Source of the DNA: Chrysaora quinquecirrha
Taxonomy: Eukaryota > Cnidaria > Scyphozoa > Semaeostomeae > Pelagiidae
Assembly (NCBI GenBank): GCA_014526335.1
Contig: JACTAT010000187.1
Location: 124,001 to 188,000, forward strand
Direction: 5' to 3'
DNA: 64,000 nt
The notes under the pieces are model-generated. The model saw only the letters and a program-made list of their open reading frames with translations. It was not told the origin of the DNA and searched no databases. Below, piece by piece: positions 40,010 through 53,059 of the stretch. The position numbers and the translations under genes are program-made. The first letter of the stretch is position 1, and every line of letters starts with the position of its first letter.

Positions 40010-43000
40010 GAGAAAAATTTCCCCCAAAAATGGCAAAAAGGCAAGTCTATAGCCTTGCTAAATGGCCAAAAATCGGCCAAAATCAGGGGTTTTAAAACTC
40101 CTTTTTCTTCAAAATAGTTATCAAATCCTACCAGATACCCCTAAATAGCTTCTAGGGGTTAAAGAGAGTGATTTTCTATCAAAACAAGCCGAATTAGGGA
40201 GAAAAATTTCACCCCAAAATGGCAAAAAGGCAAGTCTATAGCCTTGCTAAATTGCCAAAAATCGGCCAAAATCAAGGGATTTGAAAACTCCTTTTTCTTC
40301 AAAATAGTTATCAAATCCTACCAGATACCCCTAAATAGCTTCTAGGGGTTAGAGAGAGTGATTTTCTATCAAAACAAGCCGAATTAGGGAGAAAAATTTC
40401 CCCCAAAATGGCAAAAAGGCAAGTCTATAGCCTTGCTAAATGGCCAAAAATCGGCCAAAATCAGGGTTTGAAAACTCCTTTTTCTTCAAAATAGTTATCA
40501 AATCCTACCAGATACCCCTAAATAGCTTCTAGGGGTTAAAGAGAGTGATTTTCTATCAAAACAAGCCGAATTAGGGAGAAAAATTTCCCCCAAAATGGCA
40601 AAAAGGCAAGTCTATAGCCTTGCTAAATGGCCAAAAATCGGCCAAAATCAGGGGTTTGAAAACTCCTTTTTCTTCAAAAATAGTTATCAAATCCTACCAG
40701 ATACCCCTAAATAGCTTCTAGGGGTTAAAGAGAGTGATTTTCTATCAAAACAAGCCGAATTAGGGAGAAAAATTTCACCCCAAAATGGCAAAAAGGCAAG
40801 TCTATAGCCTTGCTAAATTGCCAAAAATCGGCCAAAATCAAGGGATTTGAAAACTCCTTTTTCTTCAAAATAGTTATCAAATCCTACCAGATACCCCTAA
40901 ATAGCTTCTAGGGGTTAGAGAGTGATTTTCTATCAAAACAAGCCGAATTAGGGAGAAAAATTTCCCCCAAAATGGCAAAAAGGCAAGTCTATAGCCTTGC
41001 TAAATTGCCAAAAATCGGCCAAAATCAGGGCTTCTAGGGGTTTGAAAACTCCTTTTTCTTCAAAATAGTTATCAAATCCTACCAGATACCCCTAAATAGC
41101 TTCTAGGGGTTAGATTTTCTATCAAAAAAGAGAGTGATTTTCTATCAAAACAAGCCGAATTAGGGAGAAAAATTTCAAAAAAGCCCCCAAAAATGGCAAA
41201 AAGGCAAGTCTATAGCCTTGCTAAATGGCCAAAAATCGGCCAAAATCAGGGATTTGAAAACTCCTTTTTCTTCAAAATAGTTATCAAATCCTACCAGATA
41301 CCCCTAAATAGCTTCTAGGGGTTAAAGAGAGTGATTTTCTATCAAAACAAGCCGAATTAGGGAGAAAAATTTCCCCAAAAATGGCAAAAAGGCAAGTCTA
41401 TAGCCTTGCTAAATGGCCAAAAATCGGCCAAAATCAGGGTTTTGAAAACTCCTTTTTCTTCAAAAATAGTTATCAAATCCTACCAGATACCCCTAAATAG
41501 CTTCTAGGGGTTAAAGAGAGTGATTTTCTATCAAAACAAGCCGAATTAGGGAGAAAAATTTCCCCCAAAAATGGCAAAAAGGCAAGTCTATAGCCTTGCT
41601 AAATTGCCAAAAATCGGCCAAAATCAAGGGATTTGAAAACTCCTTTTTCTTCAAAAATAGTTATCAAATCCTACCAGATACCCCTAAATAGCTTCTAGGG
41701 GTTAGAGAGTGATTTTCTATCAAAACAAGCCGAATTAGGGAGAAAAATTTCCCCCAAAATGGCAAAAAAGGCAAGTCTATAGCCTTGCTAAATTGCCAAA
41801 AATCGGCCAAAATCAAGGGATTTGAAAACTCCTTTTTCTTCAAAATAGTTATCAAATCCTACCAGATACCCCTAAATAGCTTCTAGGGGTTAGAGAGTGA
41901 TTTTCTATCAAAACAAGCCGAATTAGGGAGAAAAATTTCCCCCAAAAATGGCAAAAAGGCAAGTCTATAGCCTTGCTAAATGGCCAAAAATCGGCCAAAA
42001 TCAGGGTTTTGAAAACTCCTTTTTCTTCAAAATAGTTATCAAATCCTACCAGATACCCCTAAATAGCTTCTAGGGGTTAAAGAGAGTGATTTTCTATCAA
42101 AACAAGCCGAATTAGGGAGAAAAATTTCCCCCAAAATGGCAAAAAGGCAAGTCTATAGCCTTGCTAAATGGCCAAAAATCGGCCAAAATCAGGGTTTGAA
42201 AACTCCTTTTTCTTCAAAAATAGTTATCAAATCCTACCAGATACCCCTAAATAGCTTCTAGGGGTTAAAGAGAGTGATTTTCTATCAAAACAAGCCGAAT
42301 TAGGGAGAAAAATTTCCCCCAAAAATGGCAAAAAGGCAAGTCTATAGCCTTGCTAAATGGCCAAAAATCGGCCAAAATCAGGGGTTTGAAAACTCCTTTT
42401 TCTTCAAAATAGTTATCAAATCCTACCAGATACCCCTAAATAGCTTCTAGGGGTTAAAGAGAGTGATTTTCTATCAAAACAAGCCGAATTAGGGAGAAAA
42501 ATTTCCCCCAAAAATGGCAAAAAGGCAAGTCTATAGCCTTGCTAAATTGCCAAAAATCGGCCAAAATCAAGGGATTTGAAAACTCCTTTTTCTTCAAAAA
42601 TAGTTATCAAATCCTACCAGATACCCCTAAATAGCTTCTAGGGGTTAGAGAGTGATTTTCTATCAAAACAAGCCGAATTAGGGAGAAAAATTTCCCCAAA
42701 ATGGCAAAAAAGGCAAGTCTATAGCCTTGCTAAATGGCCAAAAATCGGCCAAAATCAGGGATTTGAAAACTCCTTTTTCTTCAAAAATAGTTATCAAATC
42801 CTACCAGATACCCCTAAATAGCTTCTAGGGGTTAAAGAGAGTGATTTTCTATCAAAACAAGCCGAATTAGGGAGAAAAATTTCCCCAAAAATGGCAAAAA
42901 GGCAAGTCTATAGCCTTGCTAAATGGCCAAAAATCGGCGAAAATCAGGGTTTTCAAAAACGACTTTTTTCTTCAAAAATAGTTATCAAATCCTACCAGAT

Positions 43001-46000
43001 ACCCCCTAAATAGCTTCTAGGGGTTAAAGAGAGTGATTTTCTATCAAAACAAGCCGAATTAGGGAGAAAAATTTCACCCAAAAATGGCAAAAAAAAAAGG
43101 CAAGTCTATAGCCTTGCTAAATCCTACCAGATACCCCTAAATAGCCAAAAATCGGCCAAAATCAGGCAGGGCCTTGCTTGAAAACTCCTTTTTCTTCAAA
43201 AATAGTTATCAAATCCTACCAGATACCCCCTAAATAGCTTCTAGGGGTTAGAGAGAGTGATTTTCTATCAAAACAAGCCGAATTAGGGAGAAAAAATTTC
43301 TCCCCAAAAATGGCAAAAAGGCAAGTCTATAGCCTTGCTAAATTGCCAAAAATCGGCCAAAATCAAGGGATTTGAAAACTCCTTTTTCTTCAAAATAGTT
43401 ATCAAATCCTACCAGATACCCCTAAATAGCTTCTAGGGGTTAGAGAGTGATTTTCTATCAAAACAAGCCGAATTAGGGAGAAAAATTTCCCCCAAAATGG
43501 CAAAAAGGCAAGTCTATAGCCTTGCTAAATGGCCAAAAATCGGCCAAAATCAAGGGATTTGAAAACTCCCTTTTTTCTTCAAAAATAGTTATCAAATCCT
43601 ACCAGATACCCCCTAAATAGCTTCTAGGGGTTAGAGAGAGTGATTTTCTATCAAAACAAGCCGAATTAGGGAGAAAAATTTCCCCCAAAAATGGCAAAAA
43701 AGGCAAGTCTATAGCCTTGCTAAATGGCCAAAAATCGGCCAAAATCAGGGGTTTGAAAACTCCCTTTTTTCTTCAAAAATAGATACCAAATCCTACCAGA
43801 TACCCCCTAAATAGCTTCTAGGGGTTAAAGAGAGTGATTTTCTATCAAAACAAGCCGAATTAGGGAGAAAAAAATTCCCCCCCAAAAATGGCAAAAAGGC
43901 AAGTCTATAGCCTTGCTAAATTGCCAAAAATCGGCCAAAATCAAGGGATTTGAAAACTCCTTTTTCTTCAAAATAGTTATCAAATCCTACCAGATACCCC
44001 TAAATAGCTTCTAGGGGTTAGAGAGTGATTTTCTATCAAAACAAGCCGAATTAGGGAGAAAAATTTCCCCCAAAATGGCAAAAAGGCAAGTCTATAGCCT
44101 TGCTAAATGGCCAAAAATCGGCCAAAATCAGGGTTTGAAAACTCCTTTTTCTTCAAAAATAGTTATCAAATCCTACCAAATACCCCCTAAATAGCTTCTA
44201 GGGGTTAAAGAGAGTGATTTTCTATCAAAACAAGCCGAATTAGGGAGAAAAAATTTCACCCCAAAAATCGCAAAAAAGGCAAGTCTATAGCCTTGCTAAA
44301 TTGCCAAAAATCGGCCAAAATCAAGGGATTTGAAAACTCCTTTTTCTTCAAAATAGTTATCAAATCCTACCAGATACCCCCTAAATAGCTTCTAGGGGTT
44401 AGAGAGAGTGATTTTCTATCAAAACAAGCCGAATTAGGGAGAAAAAAGTTCCCCCCAAAAATGGAAAAAAAGGCAAGTCTATAGCCTTGCTAAATTGCCA
44501 AAAATCGGCCAAAATCAAGGGATTTGAAAACTCCCTTTTTTCTTCCAAAATAGTTATCAAATCCTACCAGATACCCCCTAAATAGCTTCTAGGGGTTAGA
44601 GAGTGATTTTCTATCAAAACAAGCCGAATTAGGGAGAAAAATTTCCCCAAAATGGCAAAAAGGCAAGTCTATAGCCTTGCTAAATGGCCAAAAATCGGCC
44701 AAAATCAGGGGTTTAAAAACTCCCTTTTTTCTTCAAAAATAGTTATCAAACCTACCAGATACCCCCTAAATAGCTTCTAGGGGTTAAAGAGAGTGATTTT
44801 CTATCAAAACAAGCCGAATTAGGGAGAGAAAATTTCCCCCCAAAAATGGCAAAAAAGGCAAGTCTATAGCCTTGCTAAATGGCCAAAAATCGGCCAAAAT
44901 CAGGGGTTTGAAAACTCCCTTTTTTCTTCAAAAATAGTTACCAAATCCTACGAGATACACCCTAAATAGCTTCTAGGGGTTAAAGAGAGTGATTTTCTAT
45001 CAAAACAAGCCGAATTAGGAGAAAAATTTCACCCAAAAATGGCAAAAAGGCAAGTCTATAGCCTTGCTAAATTGCCAAAAATCGGCCAAAATCAAGGGAT
45101 TTGAAAACTCCTTTTTCTTCAAAATAGTTATCAAATCCTACCAGATACCCCTAAATAGCTTCTAGGGGTTAGAGAGTGATTTTCTATCAAAACAAGCCGA
45201 ATTAGGGAGAAAAATTTCCCCCAAAATGGCAAAAAAGGCAAGTCTATAGCCTTGCTAAATGGCCAAAAATCGGCCAAAATCAGGGGTTTGAAAACTCCCT
45301 TTTTTCTTCAAAAATAGTTATCAAATCCTACCAGATACCCCTAAATAGCTTCTAGGGGTTAAAGAGAGTGATTTTCTATCAAAACAAGCCGAATTAGGGA
45401 GAAAAATTTACCAGATACCCCCCAAAAATGGCAAAAAGGCAAGTCTATAGCCTTGCTAAATTGCCAAAAATCGGCCAAAATCAAGGGATTTGAAAACTCC
45501 TTTTTCTTCAAAAATAGTTATCAAATCCTACCAGATACCCCTAAATAGCTTCTAGGGGTTAGAGAGTGATTTTCTATCAAAACAAGCCGAATTAGGGAGA
45601 AAAATTTCCCCCAAAAATGGCAAAAAGGCAAGTCTATAGCCTTGCTAAATGGCCAAAAATCGGCCAAAATCAGGGGTTTGAAAACTCCTTTTTCTTCAAA
45701 AATAGTTATCAAATCCTACCAGATACCCCTAAATAGCTTCTAGGGGTTAAAGAGAGTGATTTTCTATCAAAACAAGCCGAATTAGGGAGAAAAATTTCCC
45801 CCAAAATGGCAAAAAGGCAAGTCTATAGCCTTGCTAAATTGCCAAAAATCGGCCAAAATCAAGGGATTTGAAAACTCCTTTTTCTTCAAAATAGTTATCA
45901 AATCCTACCAGATACCCCTAAATAGCTTCTAGGGGTTAAAGAGAGTGATTTTCTATCAAAACAAGCCGAATTAGGGAGAAAAATTTCCCCAAAAATGGCA

Positions 46001-49000
46001 AAAAGGCAAGTCTATAGCCTTGCTAAATTGCCAAAAATCGGCCAAAATCAAGGGATTTGAAAACTCCTTTTTCTTCCAAAATAGTTATCAAATCCTACCA
46101 GATACCCCCTAAATAGCTTCTAGGGGTTAGAGAGAGTGATTTTCTATCAAAACAAGTCGAATTAGGGAGAAAAATTTCCCCCAAAATGGCAAAAAGGCAA
46201 GTCTATAGCCTTGCTAAATGGCCAAAAATCGGCCAAAATCAAGGGTTTGAAAACTCCTTTTTCTTCAAAAATAGTTATCAAATCCTACCAGATACCCCCT
46301 AAATAGCTTCTAGGGGTTAAAGAGAGTGATTTTCTATCAAAACAAGCCGAATTAGGGACAAAAACTTCCCCCCCAAAAATGGCAAAAAAGGCAAGTCTAT
46401 AGCCTTGCTAAATGGCCAAAAATCGGCCAAAATCAGGGGTTTGAAAACTCCCTTTTTTCTTCAAAAATAGTTATCAAATCCTACCAGATACCCCCTAAAT
46501 AGCTTCTAGGGGTTAGAGAGAGTGATTTTCTATCAAAACAAGCAGAATTAGGGAGAAAAATTTCCCCCAAAAATGGCAAAAAGGCAAGTCTATAGCCTTG
46601 CTAAATTGCCAAAAATCGGCCAAAATCAAGGGGTTTGAAAACTCCTTTTTCTTCAAAAATAGTTATCAAATCCTACCAGATACCCCTAAATAGCTTCTAG
46701 GGGTTAGAGAGTGATTTTCTATCAAAACAAGCCGAATTAGGGAGAAAAATTTCCCCCAAAATGGCAAAAAAGGCAAGTCTATAGCCTTGCTAAATGGCCA
46801 AAAATCGGCCAAAATCAGGGTTTGAAAACTCCTTTTTCTTCAAAAATAGTTATCAAATCCTACCAGATACCCCTAAATAGCTTCTAGGGGTTAAAGAGAG
46901 TGATTTTCTATCAAAACAAGCCGAATTAGGGAGAAAAATTTCCCCCAAAATGGCAAAAAAGGCAAGTCTATAGCCTTGCTAAATTGCCAAAAATCGGCCA
47001 AAATCAAGGGATTTGAAAACTCCTTTTTCTTCAAAATAGTTATCAAATCCTACCAGATACCCCTAAATAGCTTCTAGGGGTTAGAGAGTGATTTTCTATC
47101 AAAACAAGCCGAATTAGGGAGAAAAATTTCCCCCAAAAATGGCAAAAAGGCAAGTCTATAGCCTTGCTAAATTGCCAAAAATCGGCCAAAATCAAGGGAT
47201 TTGAAAACTCCTTTTTCTTCAAAAATAGTTATCAAATCCTACCAGATACCCCTAAATAGCTTCTAGGGGTTAGAGAGTGATTTTCTATCAAAACAAGCCG
47301 AATTAGGGAGAAAAATTTCCCCCCAAAAATGGCAAAAAAGGCAAGTCTATAGCCTTGCTAAATGGCCAAAAATCGGCCAAAATCAGGGGTTTGAAAACTC
47401 CCTTTTTTCTTCAAAAATAGTTACCAAATCCTACGAGATACACCCTAAATAGCTTCTAGGGGTTAAAGAGAGTGATTTTCTATCAAAACAAGCCGAATTA
47501 GGGAGAAAAATTTTCACCCCAAAATCGCAAAAAAGGCAAGTCTATAGCCTTGCTAAATTGCCAAAAATCGGCCAAAATCAAGGGATTTGAAAACTCCTTT
47601 TTCTTCAAAATAGTTATCAAATCCTACGAGATACACCCTAAATAGCTTCTAGGGGTTAAAGAGAGTGATTTTCTATCAAAACAAGCCGAATTAGGGAGAA
47701 AAATTTTCACCCCAAAAATCGCAAAAAAGGCAAGTCTATAGCCTTGCTAAATTGCCAAAAATCGGCCAAAATCAAGGGATTTGAAAACTCCCTTTTTTCT
47801 TCCAAAATAGTTATCAAATCCTACCAGATACCCCTAAATAGCTTCTAGGGGTTAGAGAGTGATTTTCTATCAAAACAAGCCGAATTAGGGAGAAAAATTT
47901 CCCCCAAAAATGGCAAAAAGGCAAGTCTATAGCCTTGCTAAATGGCCAAAAATCGGCCAAAATCAAAAAGCCAAAATCAGGGTTTGAAAACTCCTTTTTC
48001 TTCAAAAATAGTTATCAAATCCTACCAGATACCCCCTAAATAGCTTCTAGGGGTTAAAGAGAGTGATTTTCTATCAAAACAAGCCGAATTAGGGAGAAAA
48101 ATTTTCCCCAGAAATCGCCAAAAAGTCAAGTCTATAGCCTTGCTAAATGGCCAAAAATCGGCCAAAATCAGGGGTTTGAAAACTCCCTTTTTTCTTCAAA
48201 AATAGTTACCAAATCCTACCAGATACCCCCTAAATAGCTTCTAGGGGTTAAAGAGAGTGATTTTCTATCAAAACAAGCCGAATTAGGGAGAAAAATTTTC
48301 CCCCCAAAAATCGCAAAAAAGGCAAGTCTATAGCCTTGCTAAATTGCCAAAAATCGGCCAAAATCAAGGGATTTGAAAACTCCCTTTTTTCTTCCAAAAT
48401 AGTTATCAAATCCTACCAGATACCCCCTAAATAGCTTCTAGGGGTTAGAGAGAGTGATTTTCTATCAAAACAAGCCGAATTAGGGAGAAAAAATTTCCCC
48501 CCAAAAATGGCAAAAAAGGCAAGTCTATAGCCTTGCTAAATGGCCAAAAATCGGCCAAAATCAAGGGATTTGAAAACTCCCTTTTTTCTCCAAAAATAGT
48601 TATCAAATCCTACCAGATACCCCCTAAATAGCTTCTAGGGGTTAGAGAGAGTGATTTTCTATCAAAACAAGCCGAATTAGGGAGAAAAATTTCCCCCCAA
48701 AAATGGCAAAAAAGGCAAGTCTATAGCCTTGCTAAATGGCCAAAAATCGGCCAAAATCAGGGGTTTGAAAACTCCTTTTTCTTCAAAATAGTTATCAAAT
48801 CCTACCAGATACCCCTAAATAGCTTCTAGGGGTTAGAGAGTGATTTTCTATCAAAACAAGCCGAATTAGGGAGAAAAATTTCCCCAAAAATGGCAAAAAG
48901 GCAAGTCTATAGCCTTGCTAAATGGCCAAAAATCGGCCAAAATCAGGGTTTGAAAACTCCTTTTTCTTCAAAAATAGTTATCAAATCCTACCAGATACCC

Positions 49001-50380
49001 CTAAATAGCTTCTAGGGGTTAAAGAGAGTGATTTTCTATCAAAACAAGCCGAATTAGGGAGAAAAATTTCCCCCAAAAATGGCAAAAAGGCAAGTCTATA
49101 GCCTTGCTAAATGGCCAAAAATCGGCCAAAATCAGGGGTTTGAAAACTCCTTTTTCTTCAAAAAAATAGTTATCAAATCCTACCAGATACCCCTAAATAG
49201 CTTCTAGGGGTTAAAGAGAGTGATTTTCTATCAAAACAAGCCGAATTAGGGAGAAAAATTTCCCCCAAAAATGGCAAAAAAGGCAAGTCTATAGCCTTGC
49301 TAAATTGCCAAAAATCGGCCAAAATCAAGGGATTTGAAAACTCCTTTTTCTTCAAAATAGTTATCAAATCCTACCAGATACCCCTAAATAGCTTCTAGGG
49401 GTTAGAGAGAGTGATTTTCTATCAAAACAAGCCGAATTAGGGAGAAAAATTTCCCCCAAAATGGCAAAAAGGCAAGTCTATAGCCTTGCTAAATGGCCAA
49501 AAATCGGCCAAAATCAAGGGATTTGAAAACTCCTTTTTCTTCAAAAATAGTTATCAAATCCTACCAGATACCCCTAAATAGCTTCTAGGGGTTAGAGAGT
49601 GATTTTCTATCAAAACAAGCCGAATTAGGGAGAAAAATTTCCCCCAAAATGGCAAAAAGGCAAGTCTATAGCCTTGCTAAATGGCCAAAAATCGGCCAAA
49701 ATCAGGGATTTGAAAACTCCTTTTTCTTCAAAATAGTTATCAAATCCTACCAGATACCCCTAAATAGCTTCTAGGGGTTAAAGAGAGTGATTTTCTATCA
49801 AAACAAGCCGAATTAGGGAGAAAAATTTCCCCAAAAATGGCAAAAAAGGCAAGTCTATAGCCTTGCTAAATGGCCAAAAATCGGCCAAAATCAGGGATTT
49901 GAAAACTCCTTTTTCTTCAAAATAGTTATCAAATCCTACCAGATACCCCTAAATAGCTTCTAGGGGTTAGAGAGTGATTTTCTATCAAAACAAGCCGAAT
50001 TAGGGAGAAAAATTTCCCCAAAATGGCAAAAAGGCAAGTCTATAGCCTTGCTAAATGGCCAAAAATCGGCCAAAATCAGGGTTTGAAAACTCCTTTTTCT
50101 TCAAAAATAGTTATCAAATCCTACCAGATACCCCTAAATAGCTTCTAGGGGTTAAAGAGAGTGATTTTCTATCAAAACAAGCCGAATTAGGGAGAAAAAT
50201 TTCCCCCAAAAATGGCAAAAAGGCAAGTCTATAGCCTTGCTAAATTGCCAAAAATCGGCCAAAATCAAGGGATTTGAAAACTCCTTTTTCTTCAAAATAG
50301 TTATCAAATCCTACCAGATACCCCTAAATAGCTTCTAGGGGTTAGAGAGTGATTTTCTATCAAAACAAGCCGAATTAGGG
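40010..50380. repeat. Satellite array, 187-190-bp monomer, about 55 copies
   Basis: The contig between the two gaps is nothing but a head-to-tail monomer (landmarks GCAAGTCTATAGCCTTGC, GGCCAAAAATCGGCC, TAGCTTCTAGGGGTT, AAAACAAGCCGAATTAGG). Successive GAATTAGGGA marks lie at 40191, 40381 and 40568. Two classes differ at linked sites: AAATTGCC...CAAGGGATTTG...GTTAGAG and AAATGGCC...CAGGGTTTG...GTTAAAG. The minus-strand 63-residue frames are monomer translations. A few monomers carry small internal duplications (about 41030-41180, 43110-43180, 45405, 47960). Confidence 0.97.
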
Positions 50381-50867
50381 NNNNNNNNNNNNNNNNNNNN
50401 NNNNNNNNNNNNNNNNNNNNNNNNNNNNNNNNNNNNNNNNNNNNNNNNNNNNNNNNNNNNNNNNNNNNNNNNNNNNNNNNNNNNNNNNNNNNNNNNNNNN
50501 NNNNNNNNNNNNNNNNNNNNNNNNNNNNNNNNNNNNNNNNNNNNNNNNNNNNNNNNNNNNNNNNNNNNNNNNNNNNNNNNNNNNNNNNNNNNNNNNNNNN
50601 NNNNNNNNNNNNNNNNNNNNNNNNNNNNNNNNNNNNNNNNNNNNNNNNNNNNNNNNNNNNNNNNNNNNNNNNNNNNNNNNNNNNNNNNNNNNNNNNNNNN
50701 NNNNNNNNNNNNNNNNNNNNNNNNNNNNNNNNNNNNNNNNNNNNNNNNNNNNNNNNNNNNNNNNNNNNNNNNNNNNNNNNNNNNNNNNNNNNNNNNNNNN
50801 NNNNNNNNNNNNNNNNNNNNNNNNNNNNNNNNNNNNNNNNNNNNNNNNNNNNNNNNNNNNNNNNNNN
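50381..50867. other. Assembly gap (487 N)
   Basis: The second N run closes the satellite contig; the sequence beyond it is unrelated to the satellite. Confidence 0.98.
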
Positions 50868-50988
50868 CTGAGGTGAAAAGTTTCCTACGTAAGAAATTTC
50901 CAGTACTGGAGTTTCTTAAGTTTTTGGCCATTCGAGAGTCTGGGTTTCTTATAAAGAGTTTCTTATAAAAAAAAATACGTGTATCTCA
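50868..50988. repeat. TTATAAGAA-type MITE, right end only
   Basis: TTTCTTATAAAGAGTTTCTT then ATAAAAAAAAATACGTGTA match the right ends of 10014-10465 and 33168-33540. The left part is lost at the gap. Confidence 0.5.
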
Positions 50989-51593
50989 AAACCATGGCCA
51001 AAAAACAACCCTCACCGAGACGAACGTTTCACACTAGGCTTGTCCGAAAAATGGATAATCTCAAATAGGCCACCTCTAATGGGCCCTCGGGAGATATATT
51101 TAAATTTCTAGGAAATTTAGTTATAGCTACGTACTATACATCGGTTAACTATAGTTAACAGATAGACTAGCGATAGATTATAGATTATAACGATAGATTA
51201 GCGTTGATCATTTTTCTATAAATTTGATCAATTAATCAGCTAGCAGCTAATACAGCTCTGTCAAGACAAGAAACTAGGCCTACCAAAACTTTAAATAGGT
51301 CTAGCCTCGTCTAGAATAAGCTCCCGTCAAAACTTGATTTTTTTTCAAGTAAGCCCTCAGCGCTTTTTTGAGCTTCAGAAGGAGCGAAAGATTTTTAATT
51401 AAAAAATTCGTTTGCTGCTATTAACGCGGTGAATCGTTTATGAAAGATCTTGCACAGCAAGATAATATATACATGTCGTCTATGTAAAACTTAACTACAA
51501 AATGAACCAACCATATTCATTCGAATGGCCCGAGGCTATCATCGAGGCTGAGGCGGAGCGCTGAATCCAGAGAGGACCTCGTTTACAATAGAA

Positions 51594-51712
51594 ATGGCGG
51601 CCAAACTTCGAGAAATAGTGACGAATAAGAAATTTGGGCTGCTCTTTGAGAAACGTTGATGAAAAACGATAAGGTCCCTTGTCTCGAACGTGATAATGAT
51701 TGGGTCATTAAC
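51594..51712 (+). CDS. Candidate first exon of an unknown gene, frame-broken
   Basis: An ATG in a good context (GAAATGGCGG) opens MAAKLREIVTNKKFGLLF and reaches a stop at 51657. A shifted frame continues ETLMKNDKVPCLERDNDWV and ends exactly at a strong donor (AAC|GTAAGA, 51712). One indel would make a 40-residue exon. No family was recognised and no following exon is certain (52780 is a candidate). It could equally be a repeat relic. Confidence 0.25.
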
Positions 51713-52127
51713 GTAAGATGCCACGCACCCGTATTTAAACACAATTTATGGAGGCATCTTTAAGGACATGATGTGGGAAGAACTAGCTCCTTACAAACTG
51801 TAAGAGACTTTAAAACCGAGAAAGATTTAAGCATAATTTCCCTTGGCAAGAAATAGACCTTATAGACCGATAAAAGAGAAATGCTGTATCGCCTATCGTT
51901 ATTGTTTGATTCGATCAGCGTTAAGATTAAAAAGGAACCCATCAAGACTCAAACCATCCTTTGAGAAGATTGTTTCCTTGGTTATCTTCCGTATGCATTT
52001 TCTCCCGTTGATATCTGCCTCTGTCCTGCACATCGTGAACCTTTTACTCATTCGATTCATAAGGCTGACTTGTCCCTGGGTCTCTGATTTTCTCCGTTAC
52101 ATCATTCGGTAATCTAAAAAAACGAAA

Positions 52128-52500
52128 AACTATAGTTAGTTAGCTCGTTGGCTAGTTAGTTGGTGAATCTGTTTGTCAATTATTTAGTTGGATAGTTAGT
52201 TGTTTTGTGTGTTCTTTAGTTAGTTTGTTCTTTAGTTAGTTAGTTAATTAATTAGTTAGTTAGTTAGCTAGTTAGTTAGTTAGTTAGTTATTTAGTTAGC
52301 TCCTTAGTTAATAAATTAGTTTGTATGTCAGTTACTTAGTTAGTTATTTAGATAGTTTGTTGGCTTGAACATTTGTTGTTTGACTGCTAGGTAGCTACGT
52401 TAGCAAGTTAGTTATTTGTTAGTTAGTTTGTTAGATAGTTATTTCGTTTGTTAGTTAGTTAGTTAGCCTAGTTAGTTAGTTAGTTAGTTAGTTAGCTATC

Positions 52501-52547
<47 letters not shown>

Positions 52548-52689
52548 CTAGTTAGTTAGTTAGTTAGTTAGTTAGCTAATTAGCTAGTTAGTTAGTTAGT
52601 TGGTTAGTTAGTTAGTTAGTTAGTTACAGTTAGTTAGTTGGTTAGTTAGTTAATTAGTTAGTTAGTTAGTTAGTTAGATAGTTAGTTAA

Positions 52690-52752
<63 letters not shown>

Positions 52753-52768
52753 GTTAGTTAGTAAGCGT
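52128..52768. repeat. (GTTA)n array
   Basis: About 640 bp of TTAG/GTTA tetranucleotides, impure at the left and nearly pure from about 52450. Confidence 0.95.
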
Positions 52769-53055
52769 TAATTGATGTCTAGAATTCTGGAAGAAACTTT
52801 GAATTTTTGTATTACGAGTAGAAGAGATCTCAAAAGTTTTAAACTTCAAGACAAATCTGATGATTTGCTCAGTTTTCAAGAAGTATCGGGACGAAAGCCT
52901 AAGTTATATAGAGCTGCCCCGTCTGTACCGACGATTGCCGTTGACTACTTTGTCTGGTGTTCCATATTGACGAAAGAATTAAATTGAACAGTCTTAGTAC
53001 AAAATTTCATTTCACGCTTTTCACTTTGTTTACACGTTTCTGTTTGTCTTTGTTT
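52769..53055 (+). other. Open segment of unknown origin
   Basis: A frame of 71 codons (52772-52987) containing SDDLLSFQEVSGRKPKLYRA follows the GTTA array and a CTAG that could be an acceptor. No known family was recognised. It might be a terminal exon or retroelement tail. Confidence 0.2.
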
Positions 53056-53059
53056 TTGA

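Noticed and set aside
39287..40117. Frames of about 200-250 codons over the first gap
   Set aside because: They run through 500 N and have no real sequence support.
41664..49367. Repeated 63-codon minus-strand frames with ADFWPFSKAIDLPF
   Set aside because: Each is a translation of one satellite monomer. Indels between monomers break the frame freely, so no protein is maintained.
50335..50931. 198-codon frame over the second gap
   Set aside because: Same artefact: N bases inflate the frame.
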